64,000 nt of DNA from JAJFUI01 sp039698035 (GCA_039698035.1 JBDKSW010000014.1:305878-369877); one strand, 5' to 3'; positions 17,566-27,194 are shown, counted from the stretch's first letter. The notes: a model not told the origin generated them from the letters alone. Numbers and translations are program-made.

Positions 17566-20500
17566 AATCCCGCGACTGCGGACCAAGCTGCTGAAGCCAG
17601 GCCGAAAGGTCTTCGAGCTTCGTCGTCAGGACGTGGAGGACGCCCGACTCGCGTTGAAGCTGTCCTTCGGCCTGCAGGACGATCGCTTGCATGGCCGCTT
17701 CACACCATCGCCGCCAGACGCCGGGCCGAACGATCAGGTTGGCCGTGCCGGTCTCGTCTTCCAAGGTGACGAACGTGATGCCTTTGGCCGTGCCAGGCCG
17801 CTGACGGACCAACACGATGCCCGCCACGCGGACCGTCGCGCCGTTGGGTCGCGTTGCAAGCGATTCCGCGGTGACCGCGCCGCGCTCCGCAAGTCTTTCG
17901 CGGAGAAACGCCATCGGATGCGCCCGCAAGGACATTCCGGCCGTGCGATAATCGGCCAAGACCTCCTCGGCCAGCGACATCGGAGGCAGCGCGGCCCGTT
18001 GCGCCGTTTCGCGCCGCCGCTTTGGTCCCAGGGTCTCCGCGGAGTCGTCTTCCTTTCGCCTTTCGTTCTCTGCCTGCTCGAACAGCGGCATCTCCTTGGG
18101 GTCTTGCTCCAACGCGTTCCAAAGCGCGTTGCGACGGTCAATGGCCAACGATCCGAACACGCCGGCCTTCGCCAGCCGAGCGACGGACGCCCGCCGCAAC
18201 CCGGTGCGCCGTGCGAAATCCTCCAAGGACTCGAACGGTCCTTGTCGCCGCGCCCGCTCGATGCAGGCGACCTGTCCTGACGGCACGCCTCGGAGCATGT
18301 TGAAGCCAAGTCGAAGGGCCGGCGAACTCCCTTGCGAGGCTTCTCCTTCCTCGGCCCTCTCCAACCGACATTCCCAACCGCTCCGATTGACATCGGCCGG
18401 CAGCACCTGGACCCCATGCTCGCGGGCATTTCGCACGAGTTGGGCGGGAGCGTAGAAGCCCATCGGCTGGCTGTTGAGCAGCGCGGCCGTGAACGCGGCC
18501 GGATGGTGGCATTTCAGCCAAGCCGAGACGTAGACCAACAGCGCGAAGCTGGCCGCGTGCGACTCTGGAAACCCGTAGTCGCCGAACCCGCGGATCTGGG
18601 CAAACACGGCCTCGGCGAATTCGTCCGAGAAGCCCCGGGCCTGCATGCCGTCGATCAGCTTGCGGCGGAACTGGTCGATAACGCCGGGCCGCCGCCAGGC
18701 GCCCATCGCCCGCCGCAACTGGTCGGCCTCGCCCGGCGTGAAACCGGCGGCAACCACCGCCAGCCGCATCGCCTGCTCTTGAAACAAGGGCACGCCGAGC
18801 GTCTTTTCGAGCACGCCGCGAACCGCGTCGTTCGGGTACGTCGCCGCCTCTTCGCCATTCCGGCGGCGCAGATAGGGGTGAACCATGCCGCCCTGGATCG
18901 GGCCAGGCCGAATGATCGCCACCTCGATCACCAGGTCGTAGAAGCATCGCGGTCGAAGCCGCGGCAGCATGCTCATCTGCGCGCGGCTCTCGATCTGGAA
19001 TACGCCCATCGTGTCGGCCCGGCGGATCATCGCGTAGACGGCTTCGTCCTCTTGCGGAATGTTGGCCAACGTCAGCTTTCGGCCCTCGTGCCGCTCGATC
19101 AACTCGAAACAGCGATGCACGGCCGTCAGCATTCCCAGGGCCAGACAATCGACCTTGAGAATCCCCAGCTCGTCCAAGTCGTCCTTGTTCCACTGGATGA
19201 CCGTGCGGTCCGGCATCGCGGCGTTTTCGATGGGCGTCAACTCGCACAGCGGCCCGCGCGTCATGACCATGCCGCCCGTATGCTGCGACAGGTGCCGCGG
19301 AAATCCGATCAACTGGCCGACAAGTTCGATGAACGAACTTCCCCCGTCGCCAGCTTCGGGAAGATCGGCCGGCGGTGAGGCGTGCCACGTCCACCCCTCG
19401 CCCACTTGTGGGAGAGGGGCCGGGGGTGAGGGCGGCCAGCCATCCGCCGGCACTTCGCTAAGAAAAACCTCCGCGGCCGCCTTCTTCCAATCCTCGCCCG
19501 AATGATGCTCGACCTGCTTGGCCAAGGCGTCGATCCGCTCGGCCGGCAGCCCCAGGACCTTGCCGACGTCGCGGATCGCCGAGCGGGGCCGATACGTAAT
19601 CACTTCGGCCGTCATGCCGGCGCGCTCGCGTCCGTACTTCTCGTAGAGATATTGAATGACCTCCTCGCGTCGCTGATGCTCGAAATCGATGTCAATGTCC
19701 GGCGCTTCGTGCCGCTCTTGGCTAATGAACCGCTCGAAGAGCACGTCCATCCGGTCGGGATCGACCGCCGTGACGCCCAGGCAGTAGCACACGGCCGAGT
19801 TAGCCGCCGAACCGCGACCCTGGCAGAGAATGCCCCGTTGCCGCGCGAATTGCACGAGGTCCCACACCGTCAGAAAGTACGCTTCGTAATGCAAGTCGCC
19901 GATCAGCCTCAACTCGTGTTCCAACAAGCCGCAGACCTTGGGCGGCACGCCGTCGGGGTAGCGCTGTGCGGCCCCGGCCCAAGCAAGCTGGGCGAGATAC
20001 TCGCCAGGCGTCATGCCCGACGGAGCCAGCTCCTCAGGATATTCGTACCGCAGCTCTTCCAACGAGAACGTGCAGCGGTCGGCCACTTCCAGCGTGCGCC
20101 GCAGGGCGTCTGGCGCTTCGGCAAACAGCGCGGCCATCGCCTGGGGCGACTGCAGGTGCCGCTCGGCGTTCGGAAACAAGTGCCGCGTCACCTCGGCGAC
20201 GGTCGCGTTGCAGCGGATGGCCGTCAGCACGTCGTGCAGGGCCGCCCGTCCGGGCACGTGATAATGCACGTCGCCGGCGGCCACCAGCGGGATGCGTGTC
20301 TGCCGAGCCAGCTTTTGCAACTGCGCCAACCGGCGCCGATCGTCCGGTCCGCGATGCAGCTCGGCCAGCAGATAGCAGCGATCGCCGAACACGTCGCGGA
20401 TGGCCGCGAGTCCCGCGCGGCCAACCACCGAGGGCCCCAAACCGCACGGAACGGTCTTCGCCGCCAGCTCCTCGGCTCTCGGCTCGGCGATCCCGGCCAA

Positions 20501-20851
20501 AAGGCCCTCGGCATGCCGTGCAACGTCCTCAAACCGCAGCCGGCATGCGCCCTTCTCGGCACGTCGCCGCCCGCACGTAATCAACCGAGCAAGTCGTCCG
20601 TAGGAGGCCCGGTCCGTGGCCCAAAGCACCAGCGGCGGCGCATCGTCAGGCGTGATTTCCGCGCCGATGATCAGCTTCAAACCGACCGCTTTCGCCGATC
20701 CATGCGCCCGGACCACGCCTGCCAGACTGTTGCGATCCGTGATCGCCAGCGCGGTATGGCCCAGTTCGGCCGCGCGACAAACCAGCTCGGCCGGATGCGA
20801 AGCGCCTTCGAGAAACGAAAAGTTCGTCTTGCAGTGGAGTTCGGCGTACAT
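17558..20851 (-). CDS. dnaE2: Error-prone DNA polymerase III alpha subunit
   Basis: 1097 residues. C-family polymerase of the DnaE2 type, used in damage-induced translesion synthesis. Order: N-terminal PHP domain (YAELHCKTNFSF, with metal ligands partly replaced as usual in DnaE2), polymerase palm with PDIDIDFEH (about residue 382), the third acidic site ILKVDCLALGM (about 566), fingers GFPESHAASFALLVY, a helix-hairpin-helix region and a C-terminal OB fold (GIVLVRQRPGTAKG). An extra Pro/Gly-rich stretch at about residues 470-510 comes from a REP-like palindrome inserted in frame. The usual imuA and imuB partners are not beside it; the next gene upstream is a PEP-CTERM protease. The 3' end overlaps the fructokinase-like gene. 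Confidence 0.95.
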   Translation of the reverse strand: MYAELHCKTNFSFLEGASHPAELVCRAAELGHTALAITDRNSLAGVVRAHGSAKAVGLKLIIGAEITPDDAPPLVLWATDRASYGRLARLITCGRRRAEKGACRLRFEDVARHAEGLLAGIAEPRAEELAAKTVPCGLGPSVVGRAGLAAIRDVFGDRCYLLAELHRGPDDRRRLAQLQKLARQTRIPLVAAGDVHYHVPGRAALHDVLTAIRCNATVAEVTRHLFPNAERHLQSPQAMAALFAEAPDALRRTLEVADRCTFSLEELRYEYPEELAPSGMTPGEYLAQLAWAGAAQRYPDGVPPKVCGLLEHELRLIGDLHYEAYFLTVWDLVQFARQRGILCQGRGSAANSAVCYCLGVTAVDPDRMDVLFERFISQERHEAPDIDIDFEHQRREEVIQYLYEKYGRERAGMTAEVITYRPRSAIRDVGKVLGLPAERIDALAKQVEHHSGEDWKKAAAEVFLSEVPADGWPPSPPAPLPQVGEGWTWHASPPADLPEAGDGGSSFIELVGQLIGFPRHLSQHTGGMVMTRGPLCELTPIENAAMPDRTVIQWNKDDLDELGILKVDCLALGMLTAVHRCFELIERHEGRKLTLANIPQEDEAVYAMIRRADTMGVFQIESRAQMSMLPRLRPRCFYDLVIEVAIIRPGPIQGGMVHPYLRRRNGEEAATYPNDAVRGVLEKTLGVPLFQEQAMRLAVVAAGFTPGEADQLRRAMGAWRRPGVIDQFRRKLIDGMQARGFSDEFAEAVFAQIRGFGDYGFPESHAASFALLVYVSAWLKCHHPAAFTAALLNSQPMGFYAPAQLVRNAREHGVQVLPADVNRSGWECRLERAEEGEASQGSSPALRLGFNMLRGVPSGQVACIERARRQGPFESLEDFARRTGLRRASVARLAKAGVFGSLAIDRRNALWNALEQDPKEMPLFEQAENERRKEDDSAETLGPKRRRETAQRAALPPMSLAEEVLADYRTAGMSLRAHPMAFLRERLAERGAVTAESLATRPNGATVRVAGIVLVRQRPGTAKGITFVTLEDETGTANLIVRPGVWRRWCEAAMQAIVLQAEGQLQRESGVLHVLTTKLEDLSAWLQQLGPQSRDFS
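19394..19419. repeat. REP-like palindrome inside dnaE2
   Basis: CCCTCGCCCAC-TT-GTGGGAGAGGG (core 19395-19418) is a hairpin with one mismatch, followed by CCGGGGGTGAGGG. This is the shape of the widespread CCCTCTCCC repeat, known to add PSPPAPLPQ-type peptides to proteins. Here it encodes PPAPLPQVGEG in dnaE2 and leaves the frame open. Only one copy is in the window. Confidence 0.75.
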
Positions 20852-21089
20852 CGCGGAATGGCCGCCGCGGACGACCGTCAGAGCAAACGCTCACGCAAAA
20901 CGCTGGGACGCGGCGGACGATGAGACAGAGTTTTCAACAGACACATTGTAGGCTGTGTCAGCCCAAGTGGCACGGGGGCAAACCGGGGGGACGCCCCCTT
21001 GGAGGCGCGGGACGACGAGCCAAAAGCGGCGGCCGCAATGCCGACAGAACACCGAAAGCAGAAGCGGGGCCCACCGTGCTCGGTTGGCG

Positions 21090-21992
21090 TCAGGCGACTC
21101 GTTTGCGCCGGATGGCGAACCATCCGATGAGCCCAACGCCCAGGAGGACCAGGCTCGATGGCTCTGGCGTCACCACACTCACCTGCTCGCCGGCACCCAC
21201 GCCGTAGAGGCTGGCGAGAGAGCTCATGGCGGCGTTGATGTCAGCGACGTAATACGAAAGCGCCGCGTCGGCCGAAAGATACGGATAGCTCGACGTGTCG
21301 TTGCCCGAATGGGTGCCCACGAGCACCAGGTCGCTGCCAACCTGGACGAACGACGGGCCGCCCGAGTCACCGGGCTCGAGCTGAGCCTCGCCATCGACTC
21401 CTGTTTGAGGGTAGTCGTAGATGAAGCTCATCGTCTCTGCGACGACGCTCGCTCCACTCGTCAACTGAATCGTCTCGACCGACGAAATCGTGTTGGTGCC
21501 CAATCGGTTGGGCTTTCCATAGACGAGCAGGGAGGTGCCAGCCGTGAGGAGGCTTGAGTCCAGAATGGAATAGTACGTCGACGCACCGGAGCCCGAGATC
21601 ACACCGACATAGATGTCGGTCGAGTAGGTTGCGCCATCAACATGGATCACCGTGCCGCCGAGAATCGTGTACTGCTGGGAGCCGCCGGCCAGCGAGTTGG
21701 TGTCGTAGCAGGTGATTGTTCCGTTGGCCGAGTAGTGTGCCGCCGTGACGAAGAAATGCGACGAGATCATCGTGGCCCAGTGGCCCGACGCGTCCTGACC
21801 GACGCCGGAGAAATCCAAGCCATCGCCGATGAACTCGCTAGAATTGGCGAATCGATCGTAGCGTGGATCGTAGCCGTCGCTGCCGGCCTGATAGCCGCGG
21901 ACCAACATGTCGGCCACGGACCATGCCGGCGAGCTGAAAACGACCAAGCCCGCGACGACGAGCCACGAAAAGACTTTGGACAGTGGTGCCAT
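21090..21992 (-). CDS. PEP-CTERM-anchored trypsin-like serine protease
   Basis: 300 residues from ATG 21992. A signal peptide (SWLVVAGLVVFSSPAWS) is followed by a trypsin-fold domain. The His motif is HFFVTAAHYS, a candidate Asp is in YSTDIYVG, and the nucleophile motif is EPGDSGGPSF. The C-terminus TPEPSSLVLLGVGLIGWFAIRRKRVA is a PEP-CTERM sorting tail: the PEP motif, one membrane helix and a basic end. The protein is probably exported, processed by an exosortase and placed at the surface or in the exopolysaccharide layer. Exosortase itself is not in the window, though PEP-CTERM-locus-type ATPases are (58.9-61.1 kb). Confidence 0.88.
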   Translation of the reverse strand: MAPLSKVFSWLVVAGLVVFSSPAWSVADMLVRGYQAGSDGYDPRYDRFANSSEFIGDGLDFSGVGQDASGHWATMISSHFFVTAAHYSANGTITCYDTNSLAGGSQQYTILGGTVIHVDGATYSTDIYVGVISGSGASTYYSILDSSLLTAGTSLLVYGKPNRLGTNTISSVETIQLTSGASVVAETMSFIYDYPQTGVDGEAQLEPGDSGGPSFVQVGSDLVLVGTHSGNDTSSYPYLSADAALSYYVADINAAMSSLASLYGVGAGEQVSVVTPEPSSLVLLGVGLIGWFAIRRKRVA

Positions 21993-22219
21993 GACCGATC
22001 CCCGCTGGCTTAGCGCCCCCCCAGCCCACGGCTTCATGCTAGTTAAAAGGACGACAAAAGTCAAACAATTGCCCGCCGGTTGACCGTGGCAACCACGAAC
22101 GGTCGACACGCGGCGTTCATTCCGCTTAATTTCGTCATGCGGCCGCGCAATTTTGAAATGGAAATCGCAGCAGACGCCCGAAGAGCAAGAAGGCGGCCAC
22201 TTGACTGCGGCCTAGCCAT

Positions 22220-22256
22220 AAAAAAACCTTGCGCAACCATCCGAGCGCAAGGTTTC
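22220..22256 (-). terminator. Rho-independent terminator of tRNA-Ser
   Basis: On the minus strand AAACCTTGCGC, a 10-nt loop and GCGCAAGGTTTTTTT form an 11-bp stem ending in a T-run. It begins only a few nt after the tRNA-Ser 3' end. Confidence 0.92.
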
Positions 22257-22262
22257 CTCAAG

Positions 22263-22344
22263 CGGAGGGCAAGGGATTCGAACCCTCAACGGCTTGCGCC
22301 GCATCTGATTTCGAGTCAGACTGCTAACCATTCGCGTACCCTCC
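22263..22344 (-). tRNA. tRNA-Ser (CGA)
   Basis: Acceptor stem GGAGGGT/GCCCTCC, D arm, anticodon stem TCTGA/TCAGA around loop CTCGAAA (anticodon CGA), a long variable arm (GCGGCGCAAGCCGT) as in serine tRNAs, and T arm GGGTTCGAATCCC. CCA is not encoded. It has its own promoter and terminator. Confidence 0.97.
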
Positions 22345-22360
22345 GGAACGCTGACAACCT

Positions 22361-22389
22361 AGTTTAGCTGGCGAACCGACCGGTGGCAA
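22361..22389 (-). promoter_or_regulatory. Promoter of tRNA-Ser
   Basis: TTGCCA (22389-22384) and TAAACT (22366-22361) on the minus strand have a 17-bp spacer. The -10 box lies 16 nt before the tRNA 5' end. Confidence 0.7.
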
Positions 22390-22407
22390 GAAGGGTTGCC
22401 CAGCCGC

Positions 22408-22436
22408 TTGACCGTCTACCGAGCGACAGATACATT
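22408..22436 (+). promoter_or_regulatory. Promoter of the malic enzyme gene
   Basis: TTGACC (22408-22413), a 17-bp spacer and TACATT (22431-22436). Transcription would start near 22443 and the ATG is at 22446, so the message may be almost leaderless. No ribosome site is visible before the ATG, consistent with that. Confidence 0.55.
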
Positions 22437-22445
22437 GGACGCTCT

Positions 22446-23846
22446 ATGAAACGCCACAGTTCTTCCTACAGTATCGTTTTGCGTCTCCGCTATCCTGACC
22501 GGCCCGGCATGTTGGGCCGAGTTGCATCGGCCCTGGGCGAGGTCAACGGCCTGATTGGCAACATCCGGGACCTGGGCGTCCGGCAAGGCGAAATTACCCG
22601 CGAAATCGTTGTGAGCGCCTGCGATGCCGAGCATTGCAAGCGGATCATCGAGCGGGCGAAGGCCATCCCCGACGTGACCTTCCTGGAATCGGCCGATCGG
22701 ACGTTTCAGCTCCACCAAGGCGGCAAGATCGAAGTCCGGCTGAAAACACCGGTCCAAACCCAAGACGACCTGTCGATGGTCTATACGCCGGGCGTCGCGC
22801 GCGTCTGCCTTGCGATTCACGACGATCCGGCGTCCAGCTTCGACCTGACGATCCGGCGCAATACGGTCGCCGTGGTTTCCGACGGCTCGGCCGTCCTGGG
22901 GCTCGGCAACATCGGCCCCACGGCCGCGATGCCCGTCATGGAGGGCAAGTGCATGCTCTTCAAGGGCTTCGCCGGCGTCGACGCCTTTCCGATCTGTCTC
23001 GATACGCAGGACGTGGACGAGATCGTTCGCGCGTGCGAGTTGCTCGCGCCCACTTTTGGCGGCATCAATCTCGAAGACATTTCCTCGCCGCGCTGCGTGG
23101 AAATTGAGCAACGGCTCATCGAAAAGTTGGAAATTCCCGTGTTCCACGACGATCAGCACGGAACGGCCGTCGTCGTCCTCGCGGCACTCAGGAATGCGAT
23201 GAAGATCGTCGGCAAGCGGCTGGCCGACCTTCGCGTCACCATTTGCGGGGCAGGCGCGGCAGGAGCGGCCATCGCTCGGCTGCTGCTGAGCGTCGGCTGT
23301 CGGCAGATCGTACTTTGCGACCGGACAGGTGCGATCGGCCGCAACCGCGCAGGCGACACCAACCCCGTGAAGCGTTGGATCGCCGAAAACACCAACCCGG
23401 AAAACGTCACCGGTACGCTGTCCGACGCCGTGCGCGGGGCGGACGTGTTCATCGGCGTTTCGGGGCCGAACCTGCTCGAGGTCGAGGACGTCCGACACAT
23501 GGCCAAGGATGCCGTGGTGTTCGCACTGGCGAATCCCGATCCCGAAATCGATCCGGATGCCGTGCTGCCGTACGCAAGCGTGGTGGCCACGGGCCGGTCC
23601 GATTATCCGAATCAGATCAACAACGTGCTCTGCTTCCCGGGCCTGTTTCGCGGGATGCTCGACGTGCGTGCCCGCCGCGTGACCGAGTCGATGAAAATCG
23701 CCGCCTCCGAGGCCATTGCCGCAGTCATTCCCGAGGATCAACTTCGGCCCGACATGATCGTTCCCAGCGCGTTTGACGAGCGGGTTGCCCCGGCCGTGGC
23801 GCAGGCCGTCGCCCAGGCGGCCGTTACGGCTGGCGTCTGTCGTTAA
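22446..23846 (+). CDS. NAD(P)-dependent malic enzyme with N-terminal ACT domain
   Basis: 466 residues. Decarboxylates malate to pyruvate, linking the TCA cycle and gluconeogenesis. Residues about 8-80 form an ACT domain (IVLRLRYPDRPGMLGRVASALGE), a ligand-binding regulatory module. The catalytic part has VYTPGVA, GLGNIGP, EGKCMLFKGFAGVDAFPI, the metal-site EDISSPRC, HDDQHGTAVV and the dinucleotide fold ICGAGAAGAA. The C-terminus keeps FPGLFRGMLDVRA. ACT-fused malic enzymes of this short type occur in several phyla; the effector, probably an amino acid, is not known from sequence. Confidence 0.93.
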   Translation: MKRHSSSYSIVLRLRYPDRPGMLGRVASALGEVNGLIGNIRDLGVRQGEITREIVVSACDAEHCKRIIERAKAIPDVTFLESADRTFQLHQGGKIEVRLKTPVQTQDDLSMVYTPGVARVCLAIHDDPASSFDLTIRRNTVAVVSDGSAVLGLGNIGPTAAMPVMEGKCMLFKGFAGVDAFPICLDTQDVDEIVRACELLAPTFGGINLEDISSPRCVEIEQRLIEKLEIPVFHDDQHGTAVVVLAALRNAMKIVGKRLADLRVTICGAGAAGAAIARLLLSVGCRQIVLCDRTGAIGRNRAGDTNPVKRWIAENTNPENVTGTLSDAVRGADVFIGVSGPNLLEVEDVRHMAKDAVVFALANPDPEIDPDAVLPYASVVATGRSDYPNQINNVLCFPGLFRGMLDVRARRVTESMKIAASEAIAAVIPEDQLRPDMIVPSAFDERVAPAVAQAVAQAAVTAGVCR

Positions 23847-23981
23847 GCTAGCTCCGTCCACGCGGCGTCGTGCCTCGCCTGAGTAGGGTAGAATACACTG
23901 TATGCGCGATGCGGCCCGCCGCGGTGTGAACGCCGTCGCCCGTCGGCCGCAAATCCTCCGAGAGCCATAGGACCGTTCACC

Positions 23982-25055
23982 ATGCCGTCACCTCGGCAGT
24001 CGTTGTCCGTTCAGTTCGCTTTGGCCTGCGTGGTCGTGCTGGCGCTGTGCGGCGCGGCCGTCGGGCTGGACACCATCAGGACCCACGGCACGCCTTCCTC
24101 GCTGAGCGGTCGCATCACGGCGATGGACGCGGTCAACGTCGAATTGCAGCAGGGCTCCGCGGCAACCGTCAAGGACGTCCCGGTCAACCTGATTCAACTG
24201 ATTCAGTACGAAGGCGAGCCGCGCGACCTGCGCAAGGCGCGAGAGCACATCCTGGAGGGCCGCTACGCCGAAGCGATTACCGCCCTCGGTCGGATCAAGG
24301 AAGAGCCAAGCCGTCCCGAGATTCAACAGGACATCCAGTTCTACAAGGCGCTTGTCAGCGCCAAGCTCGCGTTGGCCGGCAGCGGGAAGATCGTCGATGC
24401 CGGCCGAATGATGAAGGCGTTCGTGGACGCCAATCCGAAGAACTATCATTACTTCCAAGCCTCCGAGATCGTCGGCGATCTCTTGGTCGCCAGCCGCCAT
24501 TATGCCCCGGCCTCGGACTACTACGCCCGGCTGGCCAAATCGCCTTGGCCCGAGTTCAAGATGCGGGCAAACGTCGCCAACGGCCGCTCGCTGCTCGAAC
24601 AGGGCAAGACGGCCGAGGCCCTGGCGGCGTTCGAGAAGGTGCTCGACGATCGGACGGATAGCCCGGCGGCCAAACGTCAACACTTGGCTGCCAGCGTCGG
24701 CAAAGCAGCCGTGTTGGTCGCCACGAAGAAGCCCGACGACGCGGTCAAACAGGTCGAGGAGTTGCTCAAAGGCGCTGACACGGATGCGACGTCGGAAGAT
24801 GCGCCGCTGGTTGCTCGCGCGTACAACGTCCTCGGTGCGGCCCACCGGCAGGCTGGCCGCGACAAAGAGGCCCTGCTGGCCTTCCTTCACGTCGATCTCC
24901 TCTATTCGGACGTGCCAGAATCGCACGCCGAAGCGCTGGCCAATCTGGCTGAACTGTGGGATCGGTCGCACCGAACCGAGCGGGCCAATCGAGCCCGCCA
25001 GACGCTCCGCGAGCGGTACAAGGACAGCCCCTGGACGAAGCGGGTCGAGAAGTAG
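23982..25055 (+). CDS. Exported TPR-repeat protein
   Basis: 357 residues with a signal peptide (FALACVVVLALCGAAVG). The first 70 residues after it form a small beta domain (SGRITAMDAVNVELQQG...). The rest is helical TPR-like repeats, for example EHILEGRYAEAITALGRI, RSLLEQGKTAEALAAFEKVL and YNVLGAAHRQAGRDKEALLAF. It is probably a periplasmic scaffold; no enzymatic motif is seen. A short gap separates it from the PRC-barrel gene. Confidence 0.75.
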   Translation: MPSPRQSLSVQFALACVVVLALCGAAVGLDTIRTHGTPSSLSGRITAMDAVNVELQQGSAATVKDVPVNLIQLIQYEGEPRDLRKAREHILEGRYAEAITALGRIKEEPSRPEIQQDIQFYKALVSAKLALAGSGKIVDAGRMMKAFVDANPKNYHYFQASEIVGDLLVASRHYAPASDYYARLAKSPWPEFKMRANVANGRSLLEQGKTAEALAAFEKVLDDRTDSPAAKRQHLAASVGKAAVLVATKKPDDAVKQVEELLKGADTDATSEDAPLVARAYNVLGAAHRQAGRDKEALLAFLHVDLLYSDVPESHAEALANLAELWDRSHRTERANRARQTLRERYKDSPWTKRVEK

Positions 25056-25222
25056 ACTTCGCACGCGTTCCTCGCGCTCTCGACGCCTCTAAGGCAAGCG
25101 ACGATTGGCGCCCGGGGCAAACGCCGGATGGCCCACGTTTTGACCTGCGCCTAGCATTGGTCAGTCGCCGCCAAGTGGGCGGCATTGGCCATTTCCAATG
25201 TTTTTCGCAAGGAGTGAGTAAG

Positions 25223-25762
25223 ATGCGAGGCACCCTATTGATGGCTCTGCTCGCCGTCGGCTTGGCCCTGGTTCTGTCGGTCGTGCTTCAGGCCGCCGAT
25301 CCGCAGCAACAACCCGGCATGTCCGAGCAATCCCAACAGCAGAGCGAGACCGAGCAAGGCATGACGCAGCAGCAAAAGATCGTTCGCAGCAGCGATCTGA
25401 TCGGCATGAACGTGCACAGCCAAGACCAGGAGAAGCTCGGGAAGATCGAAAACTTGGCCATTGATCAGAACACCGGGCGGGTCCACTATGTCGTCGTTTC
25501 GTTTGGCACGACGCTGGGCTTCGGCGGCAAGCTGGTTCCCGTTCCCTGGAGAGCCTTGAAGACGATCTCGATGGCCAAGGGCGAGCAAGCCGTGACCGAG
25601 TCGTATTGCACGCTGAATGTCGACAAGAACACGCTGGCCAAGGCCCCCAGCTTCGAGCAGGGGCAGTGGCCCGACTTCAGCAACCAGAAATGGGCAATCT
25701 CGATCAACGAGTTTTACCGCCCGTATCTCGCTAAGCAACCCAGCGAGGACTACAAACGCTGA
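25223..25762 (+). CDS. Exported PRC-barrel domain protein
   Basis: 179 residues. A signal peptide (LLMALLAVGLALVLSVVLQA) is followed by a Gln-rich linker and a PRC-barrel (about 55-130): SSDLIGMNVHSQDQEKLGKIENLAIDQNTGRVHYVVVSFG is its opening, read here in separate short pieces. PRC-barrels bind protein partners or ligands, and exported versions are common in planctomycetes and stress-related loci. The ATG at 25223 has GGAG 8 nt upstream; longer open frames lack support. Confidence 0.82.
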   Translation: MRGTLLMALLAVGLALVLSVVLQAADPQQQPGMSEQSQQQSETEQGMTQQQKIVRSSDLIGMNVHSQDQEKLGKIENLAIDQNTGRVHYVVVSFGTTLGFGGKLVPVPWRALKTISMAKGEQAVTESYCTLNVDKNTLAKAPSFEQGQWPDFSNQKWAISINEFYRPYLAKQPSEDYKR

Positions 25763-26043
25763 CCGCCGATGGCAGCTCGATGGCCCGCCCAAGACACGGC
25801 GTGGGCATTGGGCCTAGGAGTGATTGATGCCGACATCGTCAATGATTTCCGTTCGGCCGCAAACACGGCTGTTCCAGCCGACTGCAGTGGCCGCTGAACG
25901 GTTCATTGGCAAGGCAGGTCGCAATAGGGACGCGAGCGGCCCACAATTTGGCGCTGCACGCCCGTTGGAGCGTCACGGGACGGGCGGTGGGCAGGCGTCA
26001 AAGGGGCGTCGCGTCCCGCTTTGCTTCTTGATGCCTCGCGCGC

Positions 26044-26985
26044 TCACGCACGCGGGTGAAACTTCCGGTGAACCGCCTTGAGCCGCGTCAGGTCGACGTG
26101 CGTGTAGAGTTGCGTCGTGGCAATGCTCGCGTGCCCAAGCATCTCCTGAACCTGTCGAAGGTCGGCCCCACCGGCCAAGACGTGCGTCGCAAAACTGTGC
26201 CGCAGCGTGTGCGGGCTCATGTCGGGTGGCGCGCCCACACGACCGGCATAGCGTTTCACCAGCTCCCAAATCCGTTCGCGACGGAGTCGCCGTCCACGAT
26301 ACGTCAGCAGCGCCCAGTCGGCCGGCGGCCGGCGTCGTGCGGCAAGCGTCGGTCGCTCCTCCTCAAGGTATCCGTGGATGGCGTCAACTGCCCGGCCGCC
26401 GAGCGGAACAAGCCGCTCTTTGCCCCCTTTGCCGCGACAGATGCAATAACCGTCGTCGAGATGCATATCGTGCAGTTTGAGCCCCGAAAGCTCCGAGGCC
26501 CGGCAGCCAGTGGCGTACAGCAGTTCAAGCAGAGCCCGGTCGCGCCGCCACCAGGGGTCCGTTCGGTGGGGAGCGGAAAGCAGCCGATCGATCTGCTCGG
26601 GGCTCAGCACCTTTGGCACGCGCTCCCAGAGCTTCTGGCTTCCAAGCAGTTCCGCCGGATTGTCGGTGACCACGCCCTCAAGTTGCAGGTAGCGATAGAA
26701 CACCTTGAGCGAGACGATGTGCCGCGCGATCGACGCCGGGGCAAGTTGCTGACCGTGCAGCCATGCAACGTAGTCGGCCAGGTGGCGAATCGACAATTGC
26801 GCGATGCTTCGCCCTTCGAGCCAGACGAAGAAACGCCGAAGGTCTCGCCCATAGGCCGCGACCGTGTTCTCGGCCAAATGGCACTCGCCCGCGGCGTAGG
26901 CGATGAACCCATCGAGCCACGACTTGACCATCACCGCAGGCGGTGGCGGCTGCGGCACCAGCAATCGGCGGCGCACTTTGGGCAT
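26044..26985 (-). CDS. xerD: Tyrosine recombinase XerC/XerD
   Basis: 313 residues. Resolves chromosome dimers at dif with its partner. SAM-like N-terminal DNA-binding domain, then the catalytic domain with Arg in TGCRASELSGL, Lys in GKGGKERLVP, HxxR in PHTLRHSFATH, His in LGHASI and nucleophile Tyr in TTQLYTHVD. Length and motifs fit the housekeeping Xer proteins rather than phage integrases; whether it is XerC or XerD is not certain. ATG 26985 is preferred over an in-frame TTG 18 nt upstream. No dif-like site was identified. Confidence 0.9.
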   Translation of the reverse strand: MPKVRRRLLVPQPPPPAVMVKSWLDGFIAYAAGECHLAENTVAAYGRDLRRFFVWLEGRSIAQLSIRHLADYVAWLHGQQLAPASIARHIVSLKVFYRYLQLEGVVTDNPAELLGSQKLWERVPKVLSPEQIDRLLSAPHRTDPWWRRDRALLELLYATGCRASELSGLKLHDMHLDDGYCICRGKGGKERLVPLGGRAVDAIHGYLEEERPTLAARRRPPADWALLTYRGRRLRRERIWELVKRYAGRVGAPPDMSPHTLRHSFATHVLAGGADLRQVQEMLGHASIATTQLYTHVDLTRLKAVHRKFHPRA

Positions 26986-27194
26986 ATCTTTCGTTTCGGG
27001 CAAAAGGTTGCGAAGACTCCAGCCGATTTGTCTCGCCCGTTTCAGTCCGCCCAGCCACTCGTCGTAATCGCTCTATTTCGCTACACTGGCATGAAGTCTC
27101 ATATATTCCGCGTTCCCAATTCCGGTGCGATCGCTCTGGCCGATCCTCGCCTTCACGGTTCACTACCCACTACCCACTTTCACCGCCCGCTGCC

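Noticed and set aside
19502..20923. 473-codon plus-strand frame opposite dnaE2
   Set aside because: Mirror of dnaE2; no motif.
20975..21005. GGCAAACC followed by GGGGACG, resembling a second c-di-GMP riboswitch
   Set aside because: The GCAAAGCC half, the GNRA loop and the receptor are missing.
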